A DNA stretch of 64,000 bases from an uncultured Bacteroidales bacterium. GTDB lineage: Bacteria > Bacteroidota > Bacteroidia > Bacteroidales > UBA3824. The notes beneath the pieces are model-generated. The model saw nothing but the letters and a program-made list of their open reading frames with translations, ran no database searches and was not told the DNA's origin. Position 1 is the stretch's first letter; each line of letters begins with the position of its first letter. The translations under genes were made by a program, and so were the position numbers. Shown piece by piece: positions 8,661 through 18,480 of this stretch. The stretch spans positions 1 to 64,000 of the forward strand of contig CALFIU010000055.1 in the NCBI GenBank assembly GCA_937877455.1, read 5' to 3'.

Positions 8661-10511
8661 ATGAATAAAAAATTATTGTTGCTGATTATTGTAATATTGT
8701 CGCTTTCTAAAATATCAACGGCACAATATTACGTATCCAATGAATTTAAATCTGCCATTGAAAAACAAACCCGCACCGAAACAGGATTGCCGGGTGCGGA
8801 ATATAAAACCAATTTTGCTGAATACGTTATAGATGCCAATTTTAACACAAAAGATGGCATGCTCGAAGGTACCGAAACAATCACATATCACTATAATTGC
8901 GGTGCAAAATATTTAGGAAGCTTGCGGCTACAGATTTATCGCGATGTTTATAAAAAAGGAGCTATAAGACAAAGAAGCGTTGATAGCAGAGATATTTTTG
9001 ACGGTGTAGAATTAGAAGTAAGTCAAAATGGAAAGGCACTGAATGTAAATCGCAAGGGTACAATAGCCATTGTTTCGCTCAAAAAAGTAATTAGTGTCGG
9101 AGAAAAAACAACAATTACCGTAAAGTGGCGTACCCCCATAGCAGCCTACACACATCTACGAGGAGGAAAATATGCCGAAAACACATGGGTTGTTCCGTAT
9201 TGGTATCCACAAGTAGCTGTGTATGACGATATTTATGGTTGGGACGAAGTTTCACATTCGGGCAACGAAGAGTTTTATTTTGAGTTTGCCAATTACCAAG
9301 TCAACCTAACTGTTGGCAACAATTGTAACGTATGGGCAACTGGAACTTTAACAAACGAAAACGAAATATATACCCCCGAAATTCTTAAACGTATAAATAA
9401 ATCAAAAACATCAAACGAAATTGTAAAAATTATATCTACCAACGACTTTGGACATACCTTACGAAAACAACAAAACACATGGAAATTTAAGGCCGATAGC
9501 GTTTCTGATTTTGTGTTTGCAGTAAGCGATCGTTGTCAATGGCAAGCAACATCCACCGTTGTAGATAAAAAAACTGGTCGCAGAGTAGTTGCAGAATCGG
9601 TTTTTAGAACACCAGACTTTGCCAAAACAACTATGATGACCAAAAAAACAATCGATTTTCTGTCGTCAGAGCGTCCCGAAGTACCGTTTCCCTATCCTCA
9701 TGAAACCATTTTTGAAGGAAGTGGCGGCATGGAATTTCCAATGTTTGTAAACGAAGATTACGAATCTTCGAATAAAGACCATTTTTTTACCACTTCTCAC
9801 GAAGTTACACATACCTATTTCCCGTTTTATCTTGGACTAAATCAAGCATGTTTTGGATTTTTGGACGAGGGATTAACCATGTTTGCTGCTCAAGATTTAC
9901 AAGATAGAGAGTATAAAGCCACAGCAAATCGTTCAACAGCAGAATTATACACAATAAAATACACATCAGGAACACTAAAAGATTCGCCATTGATAACTCC
10001 AAGTTACAATTATAACAACCTATGGAGTTTTACTGTAGCATCGTATTACAAGCCACAATTAGCATACACCACGTTGGAAAGCATTGTGGGACGAGATACA
10101 ATGAGTTTAATAATGAAACGTTTTGTGGAAATATGGCACAACAAACACCCACACCCATACGACTTTTTTAACCTTTGCAAAACCATTTCAGGCAAAAATC
10201 TCGACGAATTTTTCGGAAAATGGTTTTTTGTAACTTCACGTCCCGATATTGCGCTTGAAAGCCTTGAAAAACAAGACGGTAAATATGTTGTTACACTAAA
10301 AAACAAAGGCTCGCTGCCTATGAGCGTTTCTATGGAAGCTGTGTTTAAAGACGATAGCAAAATAACTATTGAAAAAGATGCAGGAATATGGCTTGATAAT
10401 AACGAAAACATTTATAAATTTGACATCAAAACCAATAGAAACGATCTTAACTACGTTAAAATCTTAAATCTCGACAATGATATGTCGAACAATATTATCT
10501 CCTATGAATAA
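8661..10511 (+). CDS. M1-family zinc metallopeptidase, exported
   Basis: 616 residues from the ATG at 8661; the frame stays open further upstream, but that part lies before the promoter and overlaps the divergent gene. A signal peptide precedes a likely cleavage after STA (residues about 1-20). The M1 hallmarks are present: GGMEFPMFV (the GxMEN-like exopeptidase motif), the zinc site HEVTH in SHEVTHTYFPFYLG and the downstream glutamate in GFLDEGLTMF. The order is N-terminal beta domain, gluzincin catalytic domain, then a C-terminal helical and beta region. It is probably periplasmic or surface-exposed and degrades peptides. The next gene follows after 37 bp. Confidence 0.88.
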   Translation: MNKKLLLLIIVILSLSKISTAQYYVSNEFKSAIEKQTRTETGLPGAEYKTNFAEYVIDANFNTKDGMLEGTETITYHYNCGAKYLGSLRLQIYRDVYKKGAIRQRSVDSRDIFDGVELEVSQNGKALNVNRKGTIAIVSLKKVISVGEKTTITVKWRTPIAAYTHLRGGKYAENTWVVPYWYPQVAVYDDIYGWDEVSHSGNEEFYFEFANYQVNLTVGNNCNVWATGTLTNENEIYTPEILKRINKSKTSNEIVKIISTNDFGHTLRKQQNTWKFKADSVSDFVFAVSDRCQWQATSTVVDKKTGRRVVAESVFRTPDFAKTTMMTKKTIDFLSSERPEVPFPYPHETIFEGSGGMEFPMFVNEDYESSNKDHFFTTSHEVTHTYFPFYLGLNQACFGFLDEGLTMFAAQDLQDREYKATANRSTAELYTIKYTSGTLKDSPLITPSYNYNNLWSFTVASYYKPQLAYTTLESIVGRDTMSLIMKRFVEIWHNKHPHPYDFFNLCKTISGKNLDEFFGKWFFVTSRPDIALESLEKQDGKYVVTLKNKGSLPMSVSMEAVFKDDSKITIEKDAGIWLDNNENIYKFDIKTNRNDLNYVKILNLDNDMSNNIISYE

Positions 10512-10548
10512 AACAACAATTTAAAAGTTGTAAAAAAAACGGAAAAAT

Positions 10549-12000
10549 ATGGTTATCAAAGCATTAAGATACATAGCCATAGGTTCACTTATAGTTACCT
10601 TAGGCTGTAACAACGAAAAAAAAAGCAAAGTAATAACAAGCACAACGGCAGAAGACACAGCCACAAGTACTGATATTTATCTAAATCAAGTAGATATAAC
10701 ACCAGCAAACGATGTTGCAAGGCTTTTGGCTGGAAAAGCAACCGACAAATATGCCGATATACAAGAAAAAGATTATTATAAAGATTATGCAAATTCCATA
10801 AACCAACAATGGAAGGATTTGTGTAACAAAACGTTAGACCCAATAGAATATTGGAAATCACAAAATATCGCAGATATAACTCGCGACACAACATGTCTAT
10901 TCTATCCATTTGGTGGTCCAGATTTGTTATTTGCTCTAACTTTTTTTCCAGATATGAACAATTATATATTGTTTGGATTGGAAAATCCGGGGGCGTTGCC
11001 AAATGTAGAGCAACTTAAAGAAAACCAAATAAAAGACTATCTCGAAAACTTGGCTTATTCTTTTAGATATGTCAACAAATTTGGCTTTTTTGTGGCATCA
11101 CACATGAAAGACGATTTCAACAACCGAATTCTTAATGGAACGTTACACCTAATACTCTACACTCTTGCAATGAAAAATTGTAATATTTCGAGTTATAGAC
11201 AAATAAGTCTCGACAACGTTGGTAATGTTATAGACCGTGAAGAAGGAACAACCAAAAATCCATACGGTTACGAAATAAAGTTTTATAAAGATGGAGAAAC
11301 TCGTCAACGCACATTGTGTTATCTACGCCTTGATGCGTCAAACACCCCAATGAGCGAACATCTTGAATTTGCATATTTCATAAAATCGTTTCCAAAGAAA
11401 ACATGCTACCTTAAATCGGCATCATACCTACTTCAAGACGTTGATTTTACAATAATGCGCAAAATTATAACCGACCAATGCGACAAAATAGTTCAAGACG
11501 AATCTGGGCTTGCATATTCTCACGTTGTAAAAGATTATGATGTAAGGCTTTACGGCACTTATACACGACCAATGAAAGTATTTAGCAAGTTTCAACAAGA
11601 AGACTTAAAACGCACACTAATAGATTTACATTCGTCGCCATTGCCTTTTAAAATAGGCTACGCATCACAAATAAACGAAAGCGTATTAATGGCATGCACT
11701 CGTAAAACCACAAGAAATAATTCGCCAACGGCATCGACCACCGATATGCCAAAAAATTACAGCAAAGACACTGTTTATAAAGTGCAATTTAAGGTTAGTT
11801 GGCAAAAACAAAAAATAGACGATCCCAAAATAGTTCACCTTCCCGACATGGATTATTATACCGACGGAAGTTACTATAAATACACAGCAGGCAATACAAA
11901 AACTCCTCAAGAATGTGAACCAATATTGCAAGAACTAAAAAAAGCAGGCTACCAAGACGCATTTATAATAAAATTCAACAACGGAAAACGCATAAAATGA
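10549..12000 (+). CDS. Putative lipoprotein of unknown function
   Basis: 483 residues. The N-terminus is hydrophobic and ends in IVTLGC (Cys at about residue 20), followed by a charged and Thr/Ser-rich stretch, so it looks like a lipoprotein signal although the lipobox is not canonical. No conserved domain was recognised. The last ~40 residues (ILQELKKAGYQDAFIIKFNNGKRI) resemble an SPOR-like ending. The stop overlaps the hisB start by four bases (ATGA at 11997-12000), so the two are translationally coupled, an odd partner for a histidine biosynthesis gene. Confidence 0.7.
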   Translation: MVIKALRYIAIGSLIVTLGCNNEKKSKVITSTTAEDTATSTDIYLNQVDITPANDVARLLAGKATDKYADIQEKDYYKDYANSINQQWKDLCNKTLDPIEYWKSQNIADITRDTTCLFYPFGGPDLLFALTFFPDMNNYILFGLENPGALPNVEQLKENQIKDYLENLAYSFRYVNKFGFFVASHMKDDFNNRILNGTLHLILYTLAMKNCNISSYRQISLDNVGNVIDREEGTTKNPYGYEIKFYKDGETRQRTLCYLRLDASNTPMSEHLEFAYFIKSFPKKTCYLKSASYLLQDVDFTIMRKIITDQCDKIVQDESGLAYSHVVKDYDVRLYGTYTRPMKVFSKFQQEDLKRTLIDLHSSPLPFKIGYASQINESVLMACTRKTTRNNSPTASTTDMPKNYSKDTVYKVQFKVSWQKQKIDDPKIVHLPDMDYYTDGSYYKYTAGNTKTPQECEPILQELKKAGYQDAFIIKFNNGKRIK

Positions 12001-13109
12001 AAAAAAGAATATTATTTATTGATCGCGACGGCACATTAATAAAAGAACCACCAGAGGATTATCAAGTTGATAAACTCGAAAAATTTTCTTTTATCGAGGG
12101 CGCAATAATTTCGATGAACAAGATACGCCGTTACACCGACTTCTTATTTGTGATGGTTACCAATCAAGATGGTTTAGGTACAAAGTCGTTCCCCGAAAAT
12201 GATTTTTGGCCATTGCAAAATCTTATGCTCGACACATTAAAATCGGCAGGTGTAGAGTTTGACGAAATTTTTATTGACCGTAGTTTTGAATACGAAAATC
12301 TGCCTACTCGTAAACCCGGCACCAAAATGCTTGAAAAGTTTTTTAATCAAGAAGAGTACAATCTCGCTGAATCGTTTGTACTTGGCGACAGACCAACAGA
12401 CGTAATGTTAGCAAAAAACCTTGGGTGTAAAGCAGTGTATTTTGGCGATAGTCTTAGCGAAGAACTTAATCCATATTGTGCTCTAAAAGCTAAAAACTGG
12501 ACACAAGCCGAACGTTTTATAATTTCGCACAACAATGTAGTGGAAGTAACGCGCAACACTGCCGAAACCAAAATAAACCTAAAAATTTATCCAGGAAATC
12601 CAGAGATAAAGAATGTAAGCACTGGGCTCAACTTTTTTGACCACATGCTTTCACAATTACCTGTACATGGTTGTTTTGGAATGGAACTTGTCTGCAACGG
12701 CGATTTACATGTTGATGAGCATCACACCATAGAAGATGTTGCAATAGCACTTGGAACAGCTGTTGAAAAACTTTGGCGAGCCAGAAAACTTATAAATCGT
12801 TATGCTTTTGTTTTACCAATGGACGATAGCCTCGCACAAGTGGCATTAGATTTGGGCGGCAGACCGTGGATAATTTGGAATGTTGAGTTTAACCGTGAAT
12901 TTATTGGCGATTTTCCGACTGAAATGGCATTCCACTTTTTTAAAAGTTTTGCCGACAATGCTAAATGTAACCTCAATATATTAGCCGAAGGTGATAATGA
13001 ACATCATAAACTTGAAGGCATTTTTAAGGCTTTTGCCAAATGTCTAAAACAAGCAATAAGTTACGATTTTAGTTTGCAGACTATACCAAGCAGCAAGGGA
13101 AGTCTTTGA
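11997..13109 (+). CDS. hisB: Bifunctional histidinol-phosphatase / imidazoleglycerol-phosphate dehydratase
   Basis: 370 residues, the length of the fused HisB. The N-terminal HAD phosphatase domain (about 1-165) has the nucleophile motif FIDRDGT (D9, D11), and GDRPTDVMLA is its later acidic motif. The C-terminal dehydratase domain has FFDHMLSQLPVHG, DEHHTIEDVAIALG and the second metal motif DNEHHKLEGIFKAF. It catalyses two non-consecutive steps of histidine synthesis. No other his gene is next to it; it overlaps the lipoprotein gene upstream and is followed by a terminator. Confidence 0.95.
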   Translation: MKKRILFIDRDGTLIKEPPEDYQVDKLEKFSFIEGAIISMNKIRRYTDFLFVMVTNQDGLGTKSFPENDFWPLQNLMLDTLKSAGVEFDEIFIDRSFEYENLPTRKPGTKMLEKFFNQEEYNLAESFVLGDRPTDVMLAKNLGCKAVYFGDSLSEELNPYCALKAKNWTQAERFIISHNNVVEVTRNTAETKINLKIYPGNPEIKNVSTGLNFFDHMLSQLPVHGCFGMELVCNGDLHVDEHHTIEDVAIALGTAVEKLWRARKLINRYAFVLPMDDSLAQVALDLGGRPWIIWNVEFNREFIGDFPTEMAFHFFKSFADNAKCNLNILAEGDNEHHKLEGIFKAFAKCLKQAISYDFSLQTIPSSKGSL

Positions 13110-13148
13110 TGCGATTTTTAAGGTTTAGCAAAAGGCAATTTTAGAATG

Positions 13149-13194
13149 TTGTTGACTAACTTGTTTTTTACCTTCTGTTAGTCAACAGTTTTTG
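13149..13194 (+). terminator. Intrinsic terminator after hisB
   Basis: Arms GTTGACTAAC (13151-13160) and GTTAGTCAAC (13177-13186) form a perfect 10-bp stem with a 16-base loop, followed by GTTTTTG. It lies 40 bp after hisB and before the next plus-strand gene. Confidence 0.7.
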
Positions 13195-13224
13195 ATTATT
13201 TTAATCAAGCATTTTTATTAAAAA

Positions 13225-13983
13225 ATGATACGCGACAAAAAAATAGGAGTTGTACTACCAGCCTACAATGCCGAAAAAACACTTGAAAAAACGTTTTCAG
13301 AAATACCAACCGACATTGTTGACGAAATAATACTTACCGACGATTGTAGCAAAGATAAAACAGCAGAAATTGCTGCAAACTTGGGAATTAAACACATAAT
13401 TGTTCACGAAAAAAACCAAGGTTACGGTGCCAATCAAAAAACTTGCTATGCAAAAGCACTTGAACTTGGCTGCGATATTATTGTAATGCTTCATCCCGAC
13501 TATCAATACACCCCAAAACTCATTCGTCCGATGTGCTACACTATTGCAGACGGAGTGTATCCAGTGGTAATTGCATCAAGAATACTTGGCAAAGGTGCGT
13601 TAAAAGGTGGTATGCCAATATATAAATACATCGCCAATAGGTTTCTAACTTTTGTACAAAATATGCTTATGAACCAAAAACTATCGGAATATCATACAGG
13701 TTATAGAGCATTTTCGCGAGAAGTTATCCAAAGTCTTAATATAAAAGCTTGCAGCAACGATTTTGTATTTGATAATCAAATGATTGCGCAAATATTTTAT
13801 GCAGGATTTGAAATAGCAGAAATAACATGCCCTACAAAATATTTCAAAGAAGCTTCATCTATAAACTTTAAACGTAGTGTAAAATACGGTTTGGGCGTTT
13901 TGGCAACATCGTTTAAATATCTAATAGCAAAAATTGGTATAACAAAACCAGAAATATTTAATGCACCCAAAAGTAATGTTTAA
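13225..13983 (+). CDS. Family 2 glycosyltransferase
   Basis: 252 residues with a GT-A fold start: GVVLPAYNAEKTL, then the nucleotide-binding ILTDDCSKDKTAEIA, the repeated AANLGIKHIIVHEKNQGYGANQ region and the acidic LHPDYQYTP motif in the DxD position. TGYRAFSREV further on is common in dolichyl/polyprenyl-phosphate mannosyltransferase-like proteins. No C-terminal membrane anchor is seen. It probably transfers a sugar from a nucleotide donor; donor and acceptor are unknown. It stands alone after the hisB terminator. Confidence 0.85.
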   Translation: MIRDKKIGVVLPAYNAEKTLEKTFSEIPTDIVDEIILTDDCSKDKTAEIAANLGIKHIIVHEKNQGYGANQKTCYAKALELGCDIIVMLHPDYQYTPKLIRPMCYTIADGVYPVVIASRILGKGALKGGMPIYKYIANRFLTFVQNMLMNQKLSEYHTGYRAFSREVIQSLNIKACSNDFVFDNQMIAQIFYAGFEIAEITCPTKYFKEASSINFKRSVKYGLGVLATSFKYLIAKIGITKPEIFNAPKSNV

Positions 13984-14040
13984 TGTTAAACATTATGAAA
14001 AAATGTTTGATTAGTTGAAATTACGAATATGTAGTGCTTG

Positions 14041-14072
14041 TTTGTAAAATCTACAAAAATCATTTATCTTTG
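14041..14072 (+). promoter_or_regulatory. Promoter of the Rpn-family nuclease gene
   Basis: TTTG at 14041-14044, a 20-base spacer and TATCTTTG at 14065-14072, 29 bases before the ATG. Both boxes match the Bacteroidota consensus. Confidence 0.7.
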
Positions 14073-14100
14073 CTAAAAATAAATAAACCAACAAATCACT

Positions 14101-15006
14101 ATGTCGAAATATCTTAATCCAAAAGTTGATTTAACCTTCAAAAAAGTTTTTGGCGAACACGAAAATCTCGTTAAAAGTCTATTGAATGCTTTATTGCCGT
14201 TACCTGAGGGTATGACCATAGAAAAAGTTGAGTATCTCACTTCCGAAAATGTTCCCGAAAATCCTGCAAAAAAACATTCAATAGTTGATGTCCGTTGCAC
14301 CGACAATAAAGGTCGTGGCTTTATTGTTGAAATGCAGAATTATTGGAATATGGAATTTTTTTCTCGAACACTTTTCAACGCCACTTCTATGTATTCAAAA
14401 CAATTAACAAAAGGCAACCCATTTGAAAAATTGCAAGAGGTTTATGCCTTGGCTCTTGTTAATGATGAATCATTTGATTATGCAGATGATAACGGTTATA
14501 TGCAAGAATTTTATATTATTAACAAAGCACATCCAACAGATATTCATAGAGATTTGTCCCTAATTTTTGTAGAACTAAAAAAATACAAACCATTAGATCG
14601 AGGTAGTAGAGCAATAAAGGAATTGTGGCTCAGATTTTTAACAGAAATCAATGAGGAAACAGAAAAAGTTGACGTAGTAATGCTTGAAAACCCAGAAATT
14701 AGCCAAGCCTTAGAAATTGTAGAGCGGTCGGCATATTCTGATGGTGATATTTATGCTTACGAAGATTATTTGCTTGAAGTTATGACTCAACGAAATGCAA
14801 TGTCTAATGAACGTGAGGAAGGTCGTGCAGAAGGTCGTGCAGAAGGCGAAAAAATTGGCATTGAAAAGGGTCGTGAGCAAGAACGAAAGAAAGCCCACTT
14901 AGAAAAACTTGAAATAGCAAAATCAATGCTTGTTAACGGAATTGACAAACAAAGCGTTGCAAACATCACAAAACTTTCGTTAGAGGAAATCAACAAGTTA
15001 AGTTAA
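14101..15006 (+). CDS. Rpn-family recombination-promoting nuclease / PD-(D/E)XK transposase-like protein
   Basis: 301 residues. The start (KYLNPKVDLTFKKVFGEHENLVKSLLNALL) and the nuclease core IVDVRCTDNKGRGFIVEMQ are characteristic of the Rpn/PDDEXK_2 family. The acidic residues of VDV and of VEMQ fit the PD-(D/E)XK active site. The C-terminus has a charged Glu/Gly/Arg repeat (EGRAEGRAEGEKIGIEKGREQ), also typical. Family members promote RecA-independent DNA exchange and are often multicopy. The gene has its own promoter, and a degenerate intergenic stretch follows. Confidence 0.9.
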   Translation: MSKYLNPKVDLTFKKVFGEHENLVKSLLNALLPLPEGMTIEKVEYLTSENVPENPAKKHSIVDVRCTDNKGRGFIVEMQNYWNMEFFSRTLFNATSMYSKQLTKGNPFEKLQEVYALALVNDESFDYADDNGYMQEFYIINKAHPTDIHRDLSLIFVELKKYKPLDRGSRAIKELWLRFLTEINEETEKVDVVMLENPEISQALEIVERSAYSDGDIYAYEDYLLEVMTQRNAMSNEREEGRAEGRAEGEKIGIEKGREQERKKAHLEKLEIAKSMLVNGIDKQSVANITKLSLEEINKLS

Positions 15007-15336
15007 TTGGAATTATAGTGATTTTTGGTAAAAACGACAAATAAAAACACTTTATATATTGCGTCACGCAAAAAACAAAATTTACGGATAAAGAAGACAA
15101 AAACCGTCCATTGGGTTACGTTGACAAACTCAAAGCCCATAAACTTGGAAAATAACTCAAAGTTCGCAAAGTAATTACAATTAGTAACTCTCTTTTTTCG
15201 ATTTCGTGCGCCTCGAAAAAATCTAATTTTTAGAACCTTTTACATTGTGCATATCAATCAAAAAATAAATCAAGGGGCATCGTCCGTCACGGAGTCAGCC
15301 CCTCTCTCGCTTTGCCTGCTATACAAAAAAAATCCT
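15007..15336. other. Intergenic region with degenerate sequence and one dispersed repeat
   Basis: 330 bases with no complete gene. Bases about 15065-15155 read as an unbroken but startless stretch ending in TAA (containing DKEDKNRPLGYVDKLKAHK), perhaps a remnant of a lost gene; this is weak. A 38-base dispersed repeat lies at 15199-15236. A GC-richer stretch about 15275-15320 can fold on itself. Confidence 0.4.
15199..15236 (+). repeat. 38-bp dispersed repeat, copy 1
   Basis: Matches 60820-60857 with 35 of 38 bases identical by eye; the shared core is AAAAAATCTAATTTTTAGAAC. Both copies are intergenic. It also contains a small imperfect palindrome (CTAAttttTTAG). Confidence 0.7.
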
Positions 15337-17001
15337 TCAATAACTCATATTGTGAATATTCTTAACAGCGCGACCAGATGGGTCGTTGAGGTTTTTGAAC
15401 GAAGCGTCCCAAGCCAAAGCCTCTGCCGTTGAACACGCAACCGATGGAACTGACGGAACTGTCATGGCTGCCGACTTGCTTGGAAAATGCTCTTCAAAAA
15501 TCGAGCGGTAATAATATTCCTCCTTGTTCATCGGGGTATTGACAGGAAAACGCTCCTTGGCTGTTGCCATCATCGAATCTGTAACAGCCTCTGCTGTAAT
15601 GCGTTTTAGTGAATCTATCCAACTATAACCCACGCCGTCAGAAAACTGTTCTTTCTGACGCCAACAAACCTCTGTCGGCAACATATCTTCAAAGGCCTTA
15701 CGAAGAACATATTTTTCTATTTTACCGTTGCTAACCATCTTGTCTTGAGGATTTAGCGACATTGCAACGTCAAGAAACTCTTTGTCTAAAAATGGAACAC
15801 GACCTTCCACACCCCATGCCGAAAGCGATTTGTTGGCTCTCAGACAATCGTAAAGGTAAAGTTTTGACAGTTTTCTGACCGTTTCCTCATGAAACGCCTT
15901 TGCATCTGGAGCCTTATGAAAATACAAGTAGCCGCCAAAAATCTCGTCAGCACCTTCGCCAGAAAGCACCATCTTGATTCCCATGCTCTTGATTACACGA
16001 GCCAACAGATACATCGGCGTACTTGCTCTTACAGTTGTAACATCGTAAGTTTCAATGTAATAGATGACATCGCGAATAGCATCGAGACCCTCTTGAACGG
16101 TGTAGTTGATTTCATGATGAACTGTTCCGATATAGTCTGCAACTTTTTTAGCGGCAGAAAGGTCGGGTGCGCCTTTTAGTCCAACGGCAAACGAATGGAG
16201 TTGAGGCCACCAAGCCTGTTGAGTGCTGTCGGTTTCAACACGCATTGCCGAATATTTCTTTGCAATCGCCGAAATCACCGAACTATCCAATCCGCCCGAA
16301 AGTAGCACTCCGTAAGGCACATCTGACATCAATTGACGTTTTACCGCATTTTCCAATGCTGTGCGAATGTCGGTGGAGTTTAGTTTTGAGGTTTTGACAT
16401 TATCATACTCTTGCCAATTGCGATTATACCAGCGGGTCATTTTTTTGGTTTTTGACCAGTAATAATGTCCAGGCAAAAACACTTCATATTCAGTGCAATA
16501 ACCTTCCAATGCTTTTAGTTCTGACGCGACACAGATATTGTCGTCGCTGTCATGACCGATATACAATGGAATTACGCCAATCGGGTCGCGAGCGATGAGA
16601 TATTCGTCGCGTTCTTCGTCGTAAAGTGCAAAAGCAAAAATTCCTGACAAAACCTCCAAAAAGTCAATGCCTTTGTCGCGATAGAGGGCGAGAATTACTT
16701 CGCAATCGGAGCCAGTCTGAAAATCAAATTTTCCAGCGTATTGTTCTCTGATTTGACGGTGATTATAGATTTCGCCGTTGACAGCCAAAATCACTTTGCC
16801 GTCTTTGGTTTTTAGCGGCTGACTTCCCGATTTAGGGTCAACAATTGACAGCCTTTCGTGCGCCAAAATTGCAGTCTTACCAACGTAAATGCCCGACCAA
16901 TCGGGTCCACGGTGTCGAATCTTTCCCGACTGTTCCAACGCACGGCGGCGAAGTTGCTCAGGATGATTTTTTATATCAAATATTCCAACTATTCCACACA
17001 T
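15337..17001 (-). CDS. asnB: Asparagine synthase B (glutamine-hydrolysing)
   Basis: 554 residues, the length of AsnB. The N-terminal glutaminase nucleophile Cys2 is in MCGIVGIFD, with RHRGPDWSG, and the C-terminal synthetase has the PP-loop SGGLDSSVISAIA and SGEGADEIFGGY. It makes asparagine from aspartate, ATP and glutamine. It is the third gene of a minus-strand cluster gltB-gltD-asnB, 27 bp after gltD, so the operon would draw on the glutamine/glutamate cycle. It ends in TGA. Confidence 0.96.
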   Translation of the reverse strand: MCGIVGIFDIKNHPEQLRRRALEQSGKIRHRGPDWSGIYVGKTAILAHERLSIVDPKSGSQPLKTKDGKVILAVNGEIYNHRQIREQYAGKFDFQTGSDCEVILALYRDKGIDFLEVLSGIFAFALYDEERDEYLIARDPIGVIPLYIGHDSDDNICVASELKALEGYCTEYEVFLPGHYYWSKTKKMTRWYNRNWQEYDNVKTSKLNSTDIRTALENAVKRQLMSDVPYGVLLSGGLDSSVISAIAKKYSAMRVETDSTQQAWWPQLHSFAVGLKGAPDLSAAKKVADYIGTVHHEINYTVQEGLDAIRDVIYYIETYDVTTVRASTPMYLLARVIKSMGIKMVLSGEGADEIFGGYLYFHKAPDAKAFHEETVRKLSKLYLYDCLRANKSLSAWGVEGRVPFLDKEFLDVAMSLNPQDKMVSNGKIEKYVLRKAFEDMLPTEVCWRQKEQFSDGVGYSWIDSLKRITAEAVTDSMMATAKERFPVNTPMNKEEYYYRSIFEEHFPSKSAAMTVPSVPSVACSTAEALAWDASFKNLNDPSGRAVKNIHNMSY

Positions 17002-17028
17002 AATGAATTGAAAATTAAAAATTGAAAA

Positions 17029-18384
17029 TTAAAAATTTGCATCCGCCTGACAGCAGAATTGTTCGACCTTGCTGGCAACCTCTCTACCCGACGCAATTGC
17101 TCTTACAACAAGCGATGCTCCTGAAAATGCGTCGCCACAGACAAAAACATTGTCGGCAAATTGTGGGTGTTGAGGTTTTAAGAATCCCATCGCCAAAAGT
17201 GCCATATCACATTCTATGATTTCTTTTTTGCCAGTCAGTTTCATTGTAGGGCGACCGCCGTTTGGATTAGGAATCCATTCTACTTCTTCCACTTCTGCAC
17301 CAGTTAACACACCGTCTTTGCCAATAAACTTGTTGGTGTTGAGTAGCCAACGACGCTCGCAACCCTCCTCGTGAGCGTAAGAGGTTTTGAGAATTTGCGG
17401 CCAATAGGGCCAAGGTGTTGCGGGATTATGACCCTCAGGTGGTTTGGGCATGATTTCGATTTGAGTTACCGATTTGCAGCCTTGACGATGAGCAGTGCCG
17501 ATGCAGTCGCTTCCAGTGTCGCCGCCACCAATTACAAGCACTTTTTTGCCTTTGGCGTTAATAAGATCTTTCTTATCAAAAGTTTCTCCCATAAGTATCC
17601 TTGTTTGTTGCGACAAAATTTCAAGTGCAAGATGAACGCCTTTCAATTCGCGGCCTTCGATTTTTAGGTCGCGAGCCTCTGGCGTGCCAGTTGCAACGAC
17701 GTATGCGTCAAAACCTTCTGGAAGATGTTCTGTGTCAACGTTTTTATTGTAACAAAACACAATTCCTTCTTGTTCCATGAGTGCAATGCGGCGGTCGATT
17801 ACTGTTTTGGAGAGTTTGAAATTAGGAATACCAAATCTCAACAATCCACCTGCGGCTTCGTTTTTCTCGAAGACTGTAACCGAAAAACCTTTCTTGTTCA
17901 GTTGGTTTGCTGCTGACAGACCTGCCGGTCCCGAACCTATCACAAGCACTTTCTTTCCGTTTCGTTGAGGAATTTCGGGCGTGATGTAACTTTCCATAAA
18001 AGCACGCTCGATGATTGCACATTCGTTTTCGCGACAAGTTACGGGTTCTGAAATCGTTAGGTTCAAAACGCACGATTTTTCGCATAGTGCCGGACAAACT
18101 CTTCCTGTAAATTCGGGAAAGTCGTTGGTTTTGGAAAGTAATTTATAGGCGAGTTCCCAATCGCCTTTGTAAAGAGCGTCGTTCCATTCGGGTTGCTTGT
18201 TGCCAAGCGGACAAGCCCAATGACAGAACGGTACGCCGCAATCCATGCAGCGGGAGGCTTGGAGTTGACGGTCTTTTGTATTTAAAGTCTGTTCCATTTC
18301 CGAGAAGTCGTGAATCCTCTCGCTTACAGGACGATGTCCTGCCTCTTTTCTCGGAATGGTTAAAAATGCTCTTGGATTTCCCAT
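17029..18384 (-). CDS. gltD: Glutamate synthase small subunit
   Basis: 451 residues. The N-terminal cysteine clusters (CMDCGVPFCHWACPLGN and CPALCEKSCVLN) bind the Fe-S centres, VIGSGPAGLSAANQL is the FAD-binding loop and VIGGGDTGSDCIGTAHRQG is the NAD(P)H loop. It supplies electrons to the large subunit for reductive amination of 2-oxoglutarate with glutamine. It lies 96 bp after gltB; the gap is a simple AT-rich stretch of AATTAAAA- and TTCAATT-type repeats. Confidence 0.96.
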   Translation of the reverse strand: MGNPRAFLTIPRKEAGHRPVSERIHDFSEMEQTLNTKDRQLQASRCMDCGVPFCHWACPLGNKQPEWNDALYKGDWELAYKLLSKTNDFPEFTGRVCPALCEKSCVLNLTISEPVTCRENECAIIERAFMESYITPEIPQRNGKKVLVIGSGPAGLSAANQLNKKGFSVTVFEKNEAAGGLLRFGIPNFKLSKTVIDRRIALMEQEGIVFCYNKNVDTEHLPEGFDAYVVATGTPEARDLKIEGRELKGVHLALEILSQQTRILMGETFDKKDLINAKGKKVLVIGGGDTGSDCIGTAHRQGCKSVTQIEIMPKPPEGHNPATPWPYWPQILKTSYAHEEGCERRWLLNTNKFIGKDGVLTGAEVEEVEWIPNPNGGRPTMKLTGKKEIIECDMALLAMGFLKPQHPQFADNVFVCGDAFSGASLVVRAIASGREVASKVEQFCCQADANF

Positions 18385-18480
18385 TTTTATTTAACTTTTT
18401 TAATTGAAAATTAAAAATTAAAAATTAAAAATAAATTGTTCATTGTTCATTGTCAATTGTGAATTTTCAATTTTCAATTA

